In this document: piece by piece, positions 1-13,200 of the stretch | How positions within the stretch are numbered: the first letter of the stretch is position 1 | Layout: every line of letters starts with the position of its first letter | Assembly: GCF_001949145.1 (NCBI RefSeq) | Contig: NW_019091359.1 | Span: 3,921,397 to 3,985,396 of the forward strand | DNA: 64,000 nucleotides | Source: Acanthaster planci | Lineage: Eukaryota; Echinodermata; Asteroidea; Valvatida; Acanthasteridae | Direction: 5' to 3' | The notes under the pieces: generated by a model | Seen by the model: the letters and a program-made list of their open reading frames with translations, nothing else | What the model was told of the DNA's origin: nothing | Database searches by the model: none | Position numbers and translations under genes: made by a program

Positions 1-994
1 TGTATATACCAACTGGAGATCCTGTCTGGGACCCACCTTCAGCCATTAGCAGTCCACTGAAAGTCATTCAAGTACACATACCCGGTATGGTCTACAGGTA
101 AAACTATCGCTGCATGACTCATCGGTTCACACCCACAGTGCCTTGCTTCATTGAACAAGCCCGACTGTTTCAATTTGCCTTGGACAATTTTTCACAAGGC
201 AGGATAGTCCATGCGTGTAAAAAGACAAAAAAAAAGTGAATTTCCTTCAAAATTTCATCTCTCCTTCTTTATATTGTACCACTTGTGCCACGTTGCCAAG
301 TGACAATTTGACGTCACAGAATCCTATTAAAATATGTGTCTTCCTTAAATTCTGTTTGCACAAATTTTCTTGGTGTTTTCTTTTTCTTTTTTTTAGTCTT
401 ATTATGTGTACTAAGTAAGCACCGTTAGTACAAGTACTAGTACATGTACATGTACGTACCAGTAGGCTAATAGAATTTCATTCTAAGCTCATGTACATGT
501 GCACTGCACATGTAACAAACCCTCAGTAAACAGTTAAATTGCTGTGACTCAGTGTTTATTAGGCACACATTCCTAAAGAATTGGACAGGAAGGTAGAACA
601 ATTCTTGTACAAAGTTCTTTTATTATGTACATGTATAAGCTTATTGAAACCTACGTACAGGTACATGTACATGTACATTAAATTTGTACCTGTATTTATA
701 TGTACAAACACAGGGGAACCACAGAATTTTTCATTTGTACAATGTTCATGTACGTTACACGTTCATGTACCCGGTACATGTACATAACATGTATGTTGTT
801 GAAATTACATTGCCTTTTGAGACTGTAAATCTAACCCTGGTCCTGCTGAACCCGACAAGGCCCAGCATGCAATATGCTGATGTGAGCAGGGAACAAAAAG
901 TGTTTTGTTCTAATCATAAAGATTGTACATGTATTTACTTCATTTTTATTCGTGATACAATGCATGTGTGTGGTAGCTTTGGATGTGGTACTGG

Positions 995-1018
995 TAAATC
1001 CCTATATATAGGGATTTA
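995..1018. repeat. 24-bp perfect palindrome
   Basis: The 12-bp half TAAATCCCTATA is followed immediately by its exact reverse complement, giving a loopless dyad centred at 1006/1007. It lies in an FRMD4 intron. No known binding site is recognised. Confidence 0.85.
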
Positions 1019-1109
1019 TTGCTTGGGGTGTATACAGTACATGTACATTACAGTTGAAAGTTAACATTGGAAAGGAACATTCTTGTCACATTTTCTCCTC
1101 CCAGGGAAT

Positions 1110-1430
1110 TCATCATCATTTCACAAAATGTGAAAATACCAGTATTTCCCAAGGTGGCGAAACATTTCACACCTTTTCACTTAAGTGAGAACACATTTCA
1201 CACCTTTTCACACAAAGGGGATAAAACGTTTTCATGCCATTTCAGACAAGTGGGAAAATTTTCCACACCTTCACAAAAGTGTAACAACATCTTCATACCT
1301 TTTTACACAATGGAAAAGATTTTCATTTTCATTTTACTCTTCATGTACATGTACTTTAAGTAGGAAAACAGTTTCATGCCTTTCAAACAAGTGAAAAAAT
1401 TTTCATGACTTACGAATGGGACTGTGAAGG
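1110..1430. repeat. Degenerate ~32-bp minisatellite
   Basis: Six or more units of the type CATTTCACACCTTTTCAC plus ACAAGTGGGAAAA, spaced 29-34 bp (starts near 1162, 1193, 1227, 1259, 1288, 1369). One unit is interrupted by a TACATGTAC string. Divergence between units is high, so it is old. Confidence 0.7.
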
Positions 1431-1593
1431 GGAATTTTTTTTCATAAACTTCCTTATTACCATTTATAGCATTTACAGTACTTGCAATTGCATTGGACGT
1501 GACAGAGTACACAGTATAGGGTTAGGGTATGTTACAGGTTTGAACTTTTCTGTTTTGTTCTAATCTAATCTTAATTTTCCCTTGAACTTGCAG

Positions 1594-4295
1594 TTATATG
1601 CAACTAGTGGAGAGTCTACCCACATACGGAGTGCACTTCTATGAGCTCAAGGATAAAACTGGTATCCCATGGTGGTTGGGACTTAGTTACAAGGGCATTG
1701 GCCAGTATGATATAAAAGATAGACTCACACCAAGAAAGGTAAGCTTTCTTTCCTCGCCAGAGGATTATCATCCTAGACGCAAGCTGCATGTAAATGTACG
1801 GTATGCTCAGTTTCACTGATTCATCGTTCTATTTTTGTAAATGTGAATCAAGTTTGTTGATGTACTTTGCTTTTTTAGTTACAAAATATGGCCATAAGTG
1901 ATAATTCCGGAATTTGAAACAATGTGAAAGTGTTTTGTTTCATATTTGATTCGTTTGCTGGGGAAAACAAATGGAATGCAGCATGTCATTTCTTCCTTAC
2001 ATGCATCACTTGCATGTACATTGTATATAGCATCACTTTTGTAATAACATTCGAAGCTGTGAACATTCCAAATGGGTATGTTGGTTTTGAAATACATATA
2101 TTTATTTCATGGTTTAACTTTTCTTTATGCATTTGTGTTAGGTCTTCCAGTGGCGACAGCTACAAAATATATACTATCGAGATCGAAAGTTTTACATTGA
2201 AGTCATAGACCCAAGAAGGTAAGGTGAACTTCAGTCAACAAAGTGTTTCAGTGAGACATGAAGTGATTTTTTTTGTCTAATATTGTCACCAGATTGAGCA
2301 TACATGGCAACTCATTATTTTGTTTTACATGTGTTGTTTTACTGGTATCTGTTCTTTTGTTGACAAGTAAAGATGCATGAAATGACCAACAACAGATCAA
2401 TTGCACCTGCTAAGTCACAATCCGTTAAATCACGAGACCTATGGTGGGTATCAAACACCAGCAAACATAGCATCCTCCCATGCATGGCAAAGTGTGTCAT
2501 AAGTGTCATTTACCAAAAAATAATGCAGATGATTGGTAAGGTACTCAGACTACTGATTTGTTGAGCATTATACTCCAAAATTGGCTTTACTTTTGGCAAA
2601 CAATGCTTATGACACACTTTGCTATGGAAGGACACCATGTTGTTGATGTTTGATACCCACTATAGGTCATGTGACTTAGTGGATGCAGTCAGTCTATTTG
2701 TGTCATCAAAGGGATGTATTTTTGTCTTTTAATGATTTCCTGATGTGATTTTATTGAAGTAGAGAACAATTACTTACAGTAACTCTGTCATAAGTGGCCT
2801 CTTCTGAAGGTATTTTGCCATAATATACATAAATGTACATGTGCATGCAAGTAATTGATAATTATTACATTTTTATCATGAATGTTGAAATAATTAATTT
2901 GCATGAATGAAGTATAATGTACTGGTATGTGTACGTAAGTTGAGTTTGTCATACATGTGTATTTTTATTTGTTTGATTTGTTGCCTTCTTTGATTTGCAT
3001 CTTGACCTTTCACCCAACCTGACATGACCCCCCCAGAGTTGTACACACTTTGAGCAATCTGAACCTGTATGAGGAGTCATTAGAGGAGGACATATATGAT
3101 GAATTGTCAGATGCTATTGCGGATCCAACAACCCAGTAAGTGACTAAGGGTCTGAAAGTACTTCCAGGATGATGTAGGATAATACATGGTTTACATGTTG
3201 AAAATGGGAAAAATTGGGGCCATTTTCCTCACCAAGGTCATACCATTAAGGAGGGGGGGAGAACAGTCGTTTAAAAAAAAACCAAAAAATGTTTAGTTGT
3301 GTCTAGATGCATAAAATGAACTTAATCAGGGCATATTGATCAGTAACAGGGATGTATTTTGATCATTGTAATTTTTCTACATAGTATTCTCATTTATCCA
3401 TTTGTCCAAGTGGATTTAGATCTCAAGAAAACTGCAAAAACAAATTGTTTTTCATGCTTTGTTAATTCTTTTTTTTCATTTTGAAAGTCCTTTCAGTTTC
3501 CTGACAAGCATGATTTATTACATATCAGTAGTGAATGTTATGGCTACCTCGCATGAAAAGGAAAACAGTTCAATAGACAGAATTGACCTATGACCTTTTC
3601 TCTTTGTTGTGTCAGGAAGAAAAAACTTAAACATTTGACAAAACGGTTTATCCATTGTACATGTAGCTCAGTCGGTTGTAAAGCACCTTTGACATGCAGG
3701 CTGCCGGTATTAAAGCTTGTGATTGTTGCCTGCCTCTGAGCTTGTCAGAGGGCAGATAATCCACACTCATTGCTGTGGGTCTTATAGAGTGGTTGAACCA
3801 AGCAGTTGCTTGCATAGTACCGTACATGCAAGCTGTTGATGATGCATTATCCTCATTATTTCTTGTATGAAAACTTGATTGCTTAGAAACCAGAGAATTC
3901 ATTAACAGTCAGTTTGATCTTTTAATTGATTGGTTTATTTGGCTGGTGATTGAGTGACTTCCAACAATGAGCATAGACTGTACATTTACTTATATTTCAA
4001 CAAATGCTCTACATGTGCATATTTTCATATACTGAGCTCAGTAACCCTGACATTTGATATTCTGGGAATATGGAGCTTGAATGAAAGGGAAACTACATAC
4101 AAGTTTACAATGGATACTGGTTAATACTTCAAATTTGTTTTCTTTGTTTGGCACAGAGTTTCTGTGAGCAAACGAACCTTTGGTGCTGCTAATTCTACCA
4201 TCCATGCCTGGTATGGCTCACCAGTAATGGTCAAGTCCATGTGGACAATGGCAGTTAGACAACATCAGTTTTACTTGGATAAGAAACACAGCAAG
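1594..4295 (+). CDS. FRMD4: FRMD4 exons encoding FERM lobe F3
   Basis: The three exons 1594-1738, 2142-2218 and 4157-4295 encode the PH-like F3 lobe. Recognisable blocks are LVESLPTYGVHFYELKDK, IPWWLGLSYKGIGQYD, VFQWRQLQNIYYRDRKF, then SVSKRTFGAANSTIHAWYG and MAVRQHQFYLDKKHSK. The first exon begins with one base that completes an Asn codon from an upstream exon (N-YM as in FRMD4A), so translation does not start here even though an ATG lies at 1598. Exon phases run 1-0, 0-2, 2-0. In FERM proteins F3 binds membrane lipids and protein tails. The relation to FRMD4 is clear; binding partners in this species are inferred only. Confidence 0.92.
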
Positions 4296-7200
4296 GTGAG
4301 AGTTGGACAAAGGGATGGAGTTTAGGGTTTGTAAGAAACTTAAAGGGAAGGAGGTTATAATGGTCAGATTTGGGATAGTGTAAGTTGGCTCTGGAGACAT
4401 GGAAAGATTTCATCAACATCAGCCTACAGCCTGGATCTTTGAAATGCTGGAACAATTGAGTCCCCGAGGTAATGTGTGCTGATTAAGAACTTTGCATTCT
4501 CGTGCCTATCTTGAATGGGGAAAGAGTTTTGGATTAATCATTCTGATATGGAAATGAAGTAATCAATCACATGCTTTGTCATTGTGTGCACAGTCAGAGA
4601 CTGGAACAGACAGACAGAAAAATTCTTATCATGTGCAAATATATATTAAAGACTAAGCCACATGAAGAGGTTAGATGGTCTAGCTTTATCTGTCAATTTG
4701 TGCATTGGAAAATTTTATTGGACATGGAAGACCTGAGAAATTATTTTGTTTGTCTCAACAAAGATCATATGTCATTAAAGTGCAAATGCTAGTCATGTCT
4801 GTTGCCAGTGTGCAGGACTGTATTCACTTTTTGTTCATGCTCTGATGTAACTTTTTCTCTGTATTGAGTTTCAATATTTCTGAAAGCAGTGTTCCCCTTC
4901 TGAAGTCAAGGCCTCTTAAAAGCTCACATTTGATATGAAGGTTATTTGAAGTAAGGTTTTAGGTCTGACATATCAGACATCTCTTGAGCTGTCTTGAGTC
5001 TGTCTCCCTGCTTGAGTTGTTTTCATCATTTTTGTCATTGTGTTGTTCACTTTCTGGATTTCATCATTAAAGAGTACTTGTATTTCAATAGGTATTTTTT
5101 TAAAATAACGCATCTTTTAAGTCTGTCTTTTTTAAAAACTGGAAATTATCTTTACTTCTAAATTATTCTTTCAAGTTTGCTCAGTTTCCTTTCTGAATGC
5201 AAACCATTTAACCCACTTACATGTAAATGGCATAATACATGGAATACATGTCCTTCAATTATGTTGTCTTGTTTTGCCAAGTATGGTAGGTTGAATAACG
5301 CACAGATCTGTCTGTTGGCTTGCTTGATGGTTGATGTCTATTTAATTATGTATTTTAAGATATCATCACCTTTGAAATAATTCATTGCAACAGCTATAAT
5401 CCTGCCATGTTTTATTGATGTCCAGTCACCGGTGGTCTCCATATTAAAATGTCCAAAGGTGGTCAGAGTTGTTAATTGCTACCCCTCTAGGACCCTCATA
5501 ACTTCATATGTTTGTCTTTTTATGTTTACATGTATATTTGCTTTTTAAAATTGTTGTAAAGCACTTTGAGCATCCTTTGGGATGGATTTTGGCACTATAT
5601 ACTGGTAAATATTCACTTATACTTTACAATTGATCCTGTTAATCATGGACTGAGATACTTTTTTGAGATGAATCATGGGCACTGTGGAATCCAGCTCAAA
5701 TGTGCTTGATAACAATTGGTGTAAATAAAAAAAGGTTCGATTTGACTGCCAGTTTCCAACTACTAACTGGTGTTGCTTATGTGAGATGATCTTTTCATTT
5801 TATGATTGGTTTGCTCATGGCTTTCATTCTATTATCCCAAATCAGGAGCGATACCCAGCACAACGGAGCTTCAATCAGATTGCCAACGAGCTGACGACGA
5901 GTACCAATTCCTTAACACCATCCCAAACCTCTGAGATGAGCGAGGAGCAGACAGAGGGAGAGGGCACTAATATCACCCTTTTGAAGGATGCAAAGGAAGC
6001 TTGTGAGTCAATGAATGAGTCTCTTGGAAAGATCTTAACAGTCTTTGTAATAGAGTTACTTATAGATGATGCGCTGTCTTATGGATTAGCATTGGGCAAA
6101 GAATGAAAATGAAAAATGCAGCAGCAAGATTGATTTTGTGACTTGAAAGCTAGATCGGGGTGCTACAAAGTTACGAGCCCACAGATATTGTACATGTACC
6201 TCAATGTTGTTGGCTGCAACAGCTTGTCAGAATGTGCTGTAAAGGAATTTAAAATACTTTCAGATTGAATCAAATTCTGCAGAAATCTTACGTACACACG
6301 TATGAAATTTTATTAAAAATTTAACATATTGCATAAGGCACAAAATTCATACATGGCCATACACTGCTTCCCAAGCATGGGTTTCCAATATCACCAGCCA
6401 GAGTTAATGAGTGATGAAATTAATCACTTCAGGATTTGTGGTGACTGACATACAACCCTTCACACTGAATGCTTCCTCAGTGATGCATAACGCATTTAAT
6501 TCCCATATTGTCAATCATTTGTGATTGAATTTTTGTTCTTCATTTTCCTGGCAGCCTCTCGAGAGCTGCTGGCCATTGAAGGCGAGGTTGCTCGTAAGGA
6601 ACTGGTCGAGGCACTTAAAGCTCGTAAGGTGGTGCTTCAAGACACGCTCCAGGAGAAACTAGAAAACTTGAGACAGCTGTGCCTCAAGGAAGCTGTGAGT
6701 TAAAGGGCCCTTAATTTAGAATTTAATTGAGTAATCTTTAACAAAATTATACCAAAGAATTACTTGAACAGATCAGTTTTAGAGTGTTCTGTGAGTTGCT
6801 CTGGTCAAAGTAGCAGTTGATTGTTTTAGCATGACAAAAGTTTAAGTTATGTTTCCAGTGATTTTCATTTTCTGATAAAATGGTCAATTCTTATGGAATC
6901 TTTCCCTCATTGCTGGACTGTGTGAAATTTCACTCTGTAAACAGACTGCTTTGATGGCTTGTCAGTTAATTAAGTTACAATCACTTCCCGTTACCAGTAT
7001 CTTGATAGCCATCTGGCAAAGCCATCAAGAGTGCTTATTGCATTTGAGATATATTATCAATGATGAGTACATGTATCTCTGTAATCTATATATTTTGTCC
7101 TTCCCTCTTTAGCTAAATAAGATTGCAGATTTCCTGATTTTTGTGAGACAATTTCAGGCTCTTTGTTTAGATGTTACCAAGGATTCTTTGATGTACACTT

Positions 7201-10200
7201 ACCACTGAAGTTGATGTACAATTCCAGCTGTACACATTTGATTTCCCTCCCAGAATTTGACAGATGTATTTCTTCTTCCATTAGGAGATAACAGGAGAGT
7301 TGCCTATTGAGTATCCACGCATACCTGGTGAGCCTCTACCACGTCCCAAGACAAGAGTTACAACAGCCTTCACTCTCTCAGATAAGACAGTTAACACACC
7401 AGAGAGTCATGAAGAAGTAAGAGTCTTTTAATGTTGTTAACTTGATAAAAGCTGTGTGCAGAAGTTGTGCGTGTAATTTTTGTCCGTCTCTCTTCAGCTG
7501 CAGATAAAGATAGTAACCTTCCTGTAAAATTACATTTCAGTCAGAATTTGCTTACATTGTCATTTTGGTGTCAGAGTTCTGTAGAGCAAAACCCAGTACT
7601 AAGAATGTGTGACTCATTTATGTACATAGCTTCACCCAGCTCAGAAAAAGGGCAAGATTCCCAAATATAATGATCAGTAAAAATTAGAAACACTATTGAC
7701 ATGTGATATTGGCCTTTTTGGTTTGACTGTTGTTACTGGAGGGTTTTGTGCTGGAAGTCAACTTCAGTTTCTATTGATGTTTCAGACAATGTTTTGTAAG
7801 AGCATTGTTTTGTATCTGAGTGACTACATTTTGTGAGATAAACACTGCTCATATTTGATGTCCATTCCCATAAGTGAGTAAGCTGTGGTCGTTATCATTT
7901 TGGTTGGCATTCAGGATGAAGGCTTATCCCGGCTTGAAGGAGAGTATGAAATACAGTCTAAAATCACTACAGCGGCCATGAAACTTGCTAATGATCCAAC
8001 CATCAGTAAGAAGGTTCGCAAGACACGTCGAGATTCCTACAAGAAGTCTGCCCAGAGGGTAAGTATCAATTTTAAGACTAGGTCAGGATGTTGTGGTATT
8101 GTTGGCTCAGATCCAGAGGAATCAGCTTTTCTGTCGGATATTATGTAAAACCTTTAACCATTCTAAGTCTCTTTGTCAAATAAAACATAAGGCGTTTGTT
8201 TTCTTGTATCTGTTGGTAGTTGTCTTTTGACTTTTGCAATTAATTTAATAAGTGAAATTACTAGAACAGTATCAGTTTGATAAAGTTAAATGCCTAGTCA
8301 TAAAGTTGCATTCGTTATCTGTGAACATTGAATCCAGATTGCTTTAAGAATTCATACTAAGTGAACATCTTTTTGGTATGCTTCAGCTTAACAGTATTGA
8401 AGTGCAGCTGATTGACCTCCGTCGCAAACTTGGACTAGAATTGGCAGAACCATCTCCTGAGAAAAGAGCACTGGAAGAGTACAATAGCATGAACCGCTCA
8501 GGCCGCAAAGCTAGCACGCCCCATACTCCACCGACATCAAGGTTGGGTTTTGGGTTCATGTCAGAGCGGGGAAGGACTAAAACTTTAGATGACAAAAAGG
8601 GGGCCAGGATACGTTCCAAGAGTGTTCCGCGCCAACTGCTGAATGGAGGCTGGAGATCTCCATCGCAGAGCAGAAAAAGTAAGGATAAAGGTCAGACACC
8701 AGTAGAGATTTATTCAGATACACCACCAAAAGATTCACCGAAGGCATATAAGAAGAGTGATTCTAAGAAGTCATCTCGTGTCAAGAAACCACCTGTGAGT
8801 TCTTACCAGTCAGAAACTAATCTGCAGACTAGCAGTGATTTAATGAATGGACCTCGCCAAATCCGATCAAATAGTATGAGTAGTAAGGATAGCTATCATT
8901 CACATCGATCTGTGGACTACGTTGAAAATCAGCGGCAACCCTCCTACGCGAAGACTCCTGTTGGATATTCAGACACTTTTAGCAAGAGCACACCCACATT
9001 GAACTTGCAGGGGGAGACTTCTGGTGCTGATTCACCACGTCGTCACAGAAACCCGTCAAACTCTGGATCAAGTGGCAGTAGCTCAGCACGGGGGCCACCG
9101 CCATCGTATCATAACAGCACTGCGTGTAGATCACTGAATAGGACTGGGCGATACTATGAGTCCCCTGAGCTGAGCTCTTCACGGAGAGATTACGACTCCC
9201 CACGTTTAGGACATCATGCTGCATCGTTACATGACTTGCAGTTATCATCAGCACACCGTGAGCTCCCTGAGTTTGATGATGACCTTGAATATCACCAACA
9301 ACCAACTTCCCTTAGCCAGCCTGCTTCACCAAAGAAGCACCATTCCCTTGGAAATCTGAATCTGAAATCTGGTAGTGTTCCTGGCCCTCAGGACATAGAG
9401 GAACAGAACTCTGCTGCTTATACTCCGTATCGGAGTCGGACGCAGTACCGATCACAGCAGTACCAAAACTATGCTAGTCGGTTGCAGGGCCCAAAGAAGT
9501 TTGAATTTGAGGAGGTCAACAATTACATTAATCAACCATATGACCCCCAGATGGACCAACATGACCCACAGCAGAATCAATCTGTTTACCATGATCAGGT
9601 TGATTTCACTATTGATCAACCTGTCCCATCAGATCGTGGATCTGGTCACTCCTCACTGGTAGGTGACTTCCAGCCTGGAGCAACTCGTAATCGTCATCAC
9701 TCCATCTCTTCCCAACAGTCCTCTAGTAGCCATTCATCCCATAGTTCATCTATGGCAATCCAGTTAGGTCCTGGCAGTGGGGGATCCCCATACCACTCTC
9801 AACGGACACCTGTCTACACCCATGTCTCTGAATATACCTCCAGCTATGCATCCATCTCACATACCCCTTCCAATATAAATGTCTCAAGTCACAACATGAG
9901 TGCACATTCACAGTCTATGACATTATACCAGGAACCTCAGCCTGCAGATACTTACAGAACTGAACCTAAACCTGCTGCTGTCTACCGCACTACATCATCA
10001 ATGGTCTTAAGACCCCAGCAGACATTTGGTACAGGTATTGCCGTCAGTAAGGTCCATTATCAGCCAGTCACCCCCATGACATGTGAACCAGTGGCTCTTC
10101 ACAAGAAACCAACCCATTCTGCTTCAACTAATAGGTGAGTAGTATTTAAAGTTGATAGTAGAAGGGCTGAGTTGGTATCTGAAAAGGGCATTTCTTCCAG

Positions 10201-13200
10201 AGTTATTTGATTCTTACAGCCAAAACTTTGATTTGAAACCACAACACTTTCTTATTTCTCATGTTCCCATTTTAAAGGTTGAATTATCATCTTGTCTGCA
10301 GAGCAATTGCAAATTAAAATGCTGTTGTACAGACAAGGGATTTGCTCTTGAACAAAGACACAAAAGGCATAAAACCAATTAATCTCAGAGTTCTACCACA
10401 AAATCTGTTTTGTATTTGCAATACTTTTTCTAACAGTTTTCAAAATCCAGGATCTTGTTTCTAGTTATGATAACATTGTGTGTGAAATGTTTAATAGGTA
10501 TTTGTTGTTCCAGTTCTGTTCATGTGTTGTTGAAATGGCTACATTAACACCTGCTTTTTTTCCATGCGTAAACTGTGTTTTATTTGCTCAAGTCTGTTTC
10601 ATGTCTTTGATGATGTGTATTTTTTCCAAACTGTGTAATCATGAAGCATCTCTTCTTTCTTAAATTCATCTCAAGAACTTCATTTAATTAACTTTCAGAA
10701 TAACATGAAAGCAGAGGCAACCCTTGCATTCACACCCCTTTTCCCATTTCCGAAACCTTCACAGCATAAATTGATCAGCTACATGTAAGCAAAGCATACC
10801 TGTGAATTGGTCACAAGCAACACATGCTGCCATGGTACCGGTACCTGTAAACCTGTATTCGTAGCTGAACAAATTATTTCCTTTGTTTAAAATTTATTTA
10901 TTTTTAGCAAAGTTCTTTCTTAAAAGCTTCATTACCATTACATGTAGCTCCTAATTTTGGCTTGTCACTCCACTAGGAATGCAGTGTCCTTTTTTGTGTC
11001 TAAAACTGATGTGAGTGTCCTTTACAAAATGAGAAAAACACAGCCTTGCCCTTTCTAGACATTACTAACTCCAGAGTCAGTTACTAACTTTCAGAAGATG
11101 TTGAGGAATGCATGTGAAGACAATGTCTATATTGAAACTGTTACAGCATGAAAAGTAACACACTTTGTTATCGTTCATGAATGGGGATTTGCAGTAACTC
11201 CCTAAACACTTTTTACTTGGTTAGGGAAATTAAAAAAAACACCAGTTATTTTGCTTATTATTCTGTTGCCTAGTAGTATCAGTCAACTGCACCAGTAGAT
11301 TAACTACATGTAACTACATGTATAACATAATTGACGTTAGAAGAAGTATATGTGTACTGATGCAGTTTTGGAAAGTACATGTACATGTCCCTTAATTATA
11401 TGTGCAAACAGTGTTGATGTCTCACACTTCTGCACTGTGTTGAGAGTGCTGTATGCTAGCAGTTTCAAGAAAAGCTTCATTGTTGCTTTTGTCTAGTAGC
11501 ATCGTATACATGTACATATATGTTCAAGCATTCCCAATCCTTTGAGCTTCATTTTTGTTTGGGTGTATACTTTTATATGTTTAATGTTTTCTTTCCATAA
11601 AGAAATAATTATGCAAAGTCATAGTGTCTCTGACTTTGATCAAAAACTATGGTTAGCGTGACAGAGGGTACAGTAATATGGGTAACATTAGCATTAAATT
11701 GCCTGATTACAGCCTCATACAGTTATCTTGATATTATTATGCATTCTGGGAACATCTTCATGTCAAGTCATTCCTTGTGCAATGTACACATACATGTCAT
11801 CACAGTGCAAAACACTGAAATATACTGAAAGTACATGTACATGTTCATTCATGCAGTTTACATTGTCAACATGTTACAACTTTACGAGAAATTACGATTT
11901 ACAATTACTGTCACAGAAGCATTCGAAGAAATCAGATAAAGCTTTTTATGAAGATGGAAATTTAACATTCCTAAATAATAATGGGTGATTTGCTATATGC
12001 TATACATGTTGTACTATTTAAATGCGCTATTTTATTTTTGATAAATACCTCTTAATTTGTGAGAGAAGAAGACATTCCCTTTTTGCACATGTACAGTAGC
12101 TTGTTATAATTGATTGCCAAAAGCTGCCACTAACCCATTGCATGCCATCTTGCCACAGCGCTGTCCTTCACTTACCCCCTCCCCCCACATTGTCTGTTGA
12201 ACTCACAGCATGTTGCTCTGTCTTGTTTCTGGTTGTTTTTTATCCATTCACCTGATCTAGCCTTCCTTCGTTCACCGCTCTAGAAGGTAGATCCCATATG
12301 GTCCGACTGCATGAGGAGCGGCCCCCATCATATCAGAAGTAAGAATCTCAGTCATTTTGCCCACTTTGTCAAGTTTTGTCTTTCAGATTTATTCATTTTT
12401 TTTTCAACATGGCTAGAAATTAATTTTAGCCATAAGGTACTATTAGTTGTTTGGCCATTTGTGGAGATTACACAAAGATATCTTATTGTCATTTTGCATA
12501 TTTTGAAGTTTTTGAGATTGCAGAAAAATTGGAAATGTAATCAAACAAATTCTAGAAATATTCAGGTATTTGCTTTTGCAAAGCCATTTTGTGAGCCTCC
12601 CTTCCAGTTTTCTGGCTCCAAGTGTAGCAAAGCCTTTCCTGTCCTTCAGTAAAAATTTGATTTCAAGAAACATGCCTATATCATTGTCAATCCTTGAGGG
12701 AACATATGCATGTATGTACGGTACATCTGCATGTACATGGTACATATGTACATGTACATGTACCACTCTCTCTTTTTTCTTTGCTTTGATTATACTGACA
12801 TGTATATTTACTCTCTTCCCCTGGGATGCTTATTACAACATAATTGAATTTGAGCCTAACAAAATAACCAGAGCTACATGTAGTAATGTACACACCAGTA
12901 CATGTGCCTGTTTGCCCCATTTCTCCCAAGTGGTTCTGTTGTGCTGTCTACCCATGTACATGTACATGCACATGAATACATGGCTTTGTGAGTTGTCATT
13001 GTTTGTTGGTGTTTTGGATGAGACATTGTGATAAAAGGGTTGTGGTGTTCTTGCTTTTTCTCAGTCTACCATGTCTTTTGCTGGAATTTTTCATAGTTTT
13101 GAGGTCAAATGCTGTCAATGTATTGTATTTTATTTCAAGTTGTTGTTGAAAACAATTCGGTAGACAGGCTTCAGAAGCACTGTAACTTCTATGCCAAAAA

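Larger units (their letters stand above)
1..1593. other. FRMD4 intron upstream of the first in-window exon
   Basis: No exon is supported. It contains dense TACATGTA clusters (430-465, 655-680, 755-785), a 24-bp perfect palindrome (995-1018) and a degenerate minisatellite (1110-1430). The open frames here are built from these repeats. Confidence 0.6.

Noticed and set aside
1-102. Open stretch ending in a GGTAAAAC donor-like site at the window start
   Set aside because: The FRMD4 exon expected before 1594 should encode the end of lobe F2 ending in an Asn codon. This stretch does not resemble it and its phase does not fit.
684-1064. 126-codon plus-strand open frame
   Set aside because: It is composed mainly of TACATGTAC repeats (Tyr/Met/His/Val) with no splice context or family resemblance.
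1598-1600. ATG at the start of the first in-window FRMD4 exon as initiator
   Set aside because: It is the internal Met of the conserved NYM...VESLPTYG block; an acceptor lies just upstream and the fold needs lobes F1 and F2.
3656-3740. Possible functional tRNA gene
   Set aside because: The A box is good but there is no acceptor or T-stem pairing and the B box is degenerate. A SINE remnant is more likely.
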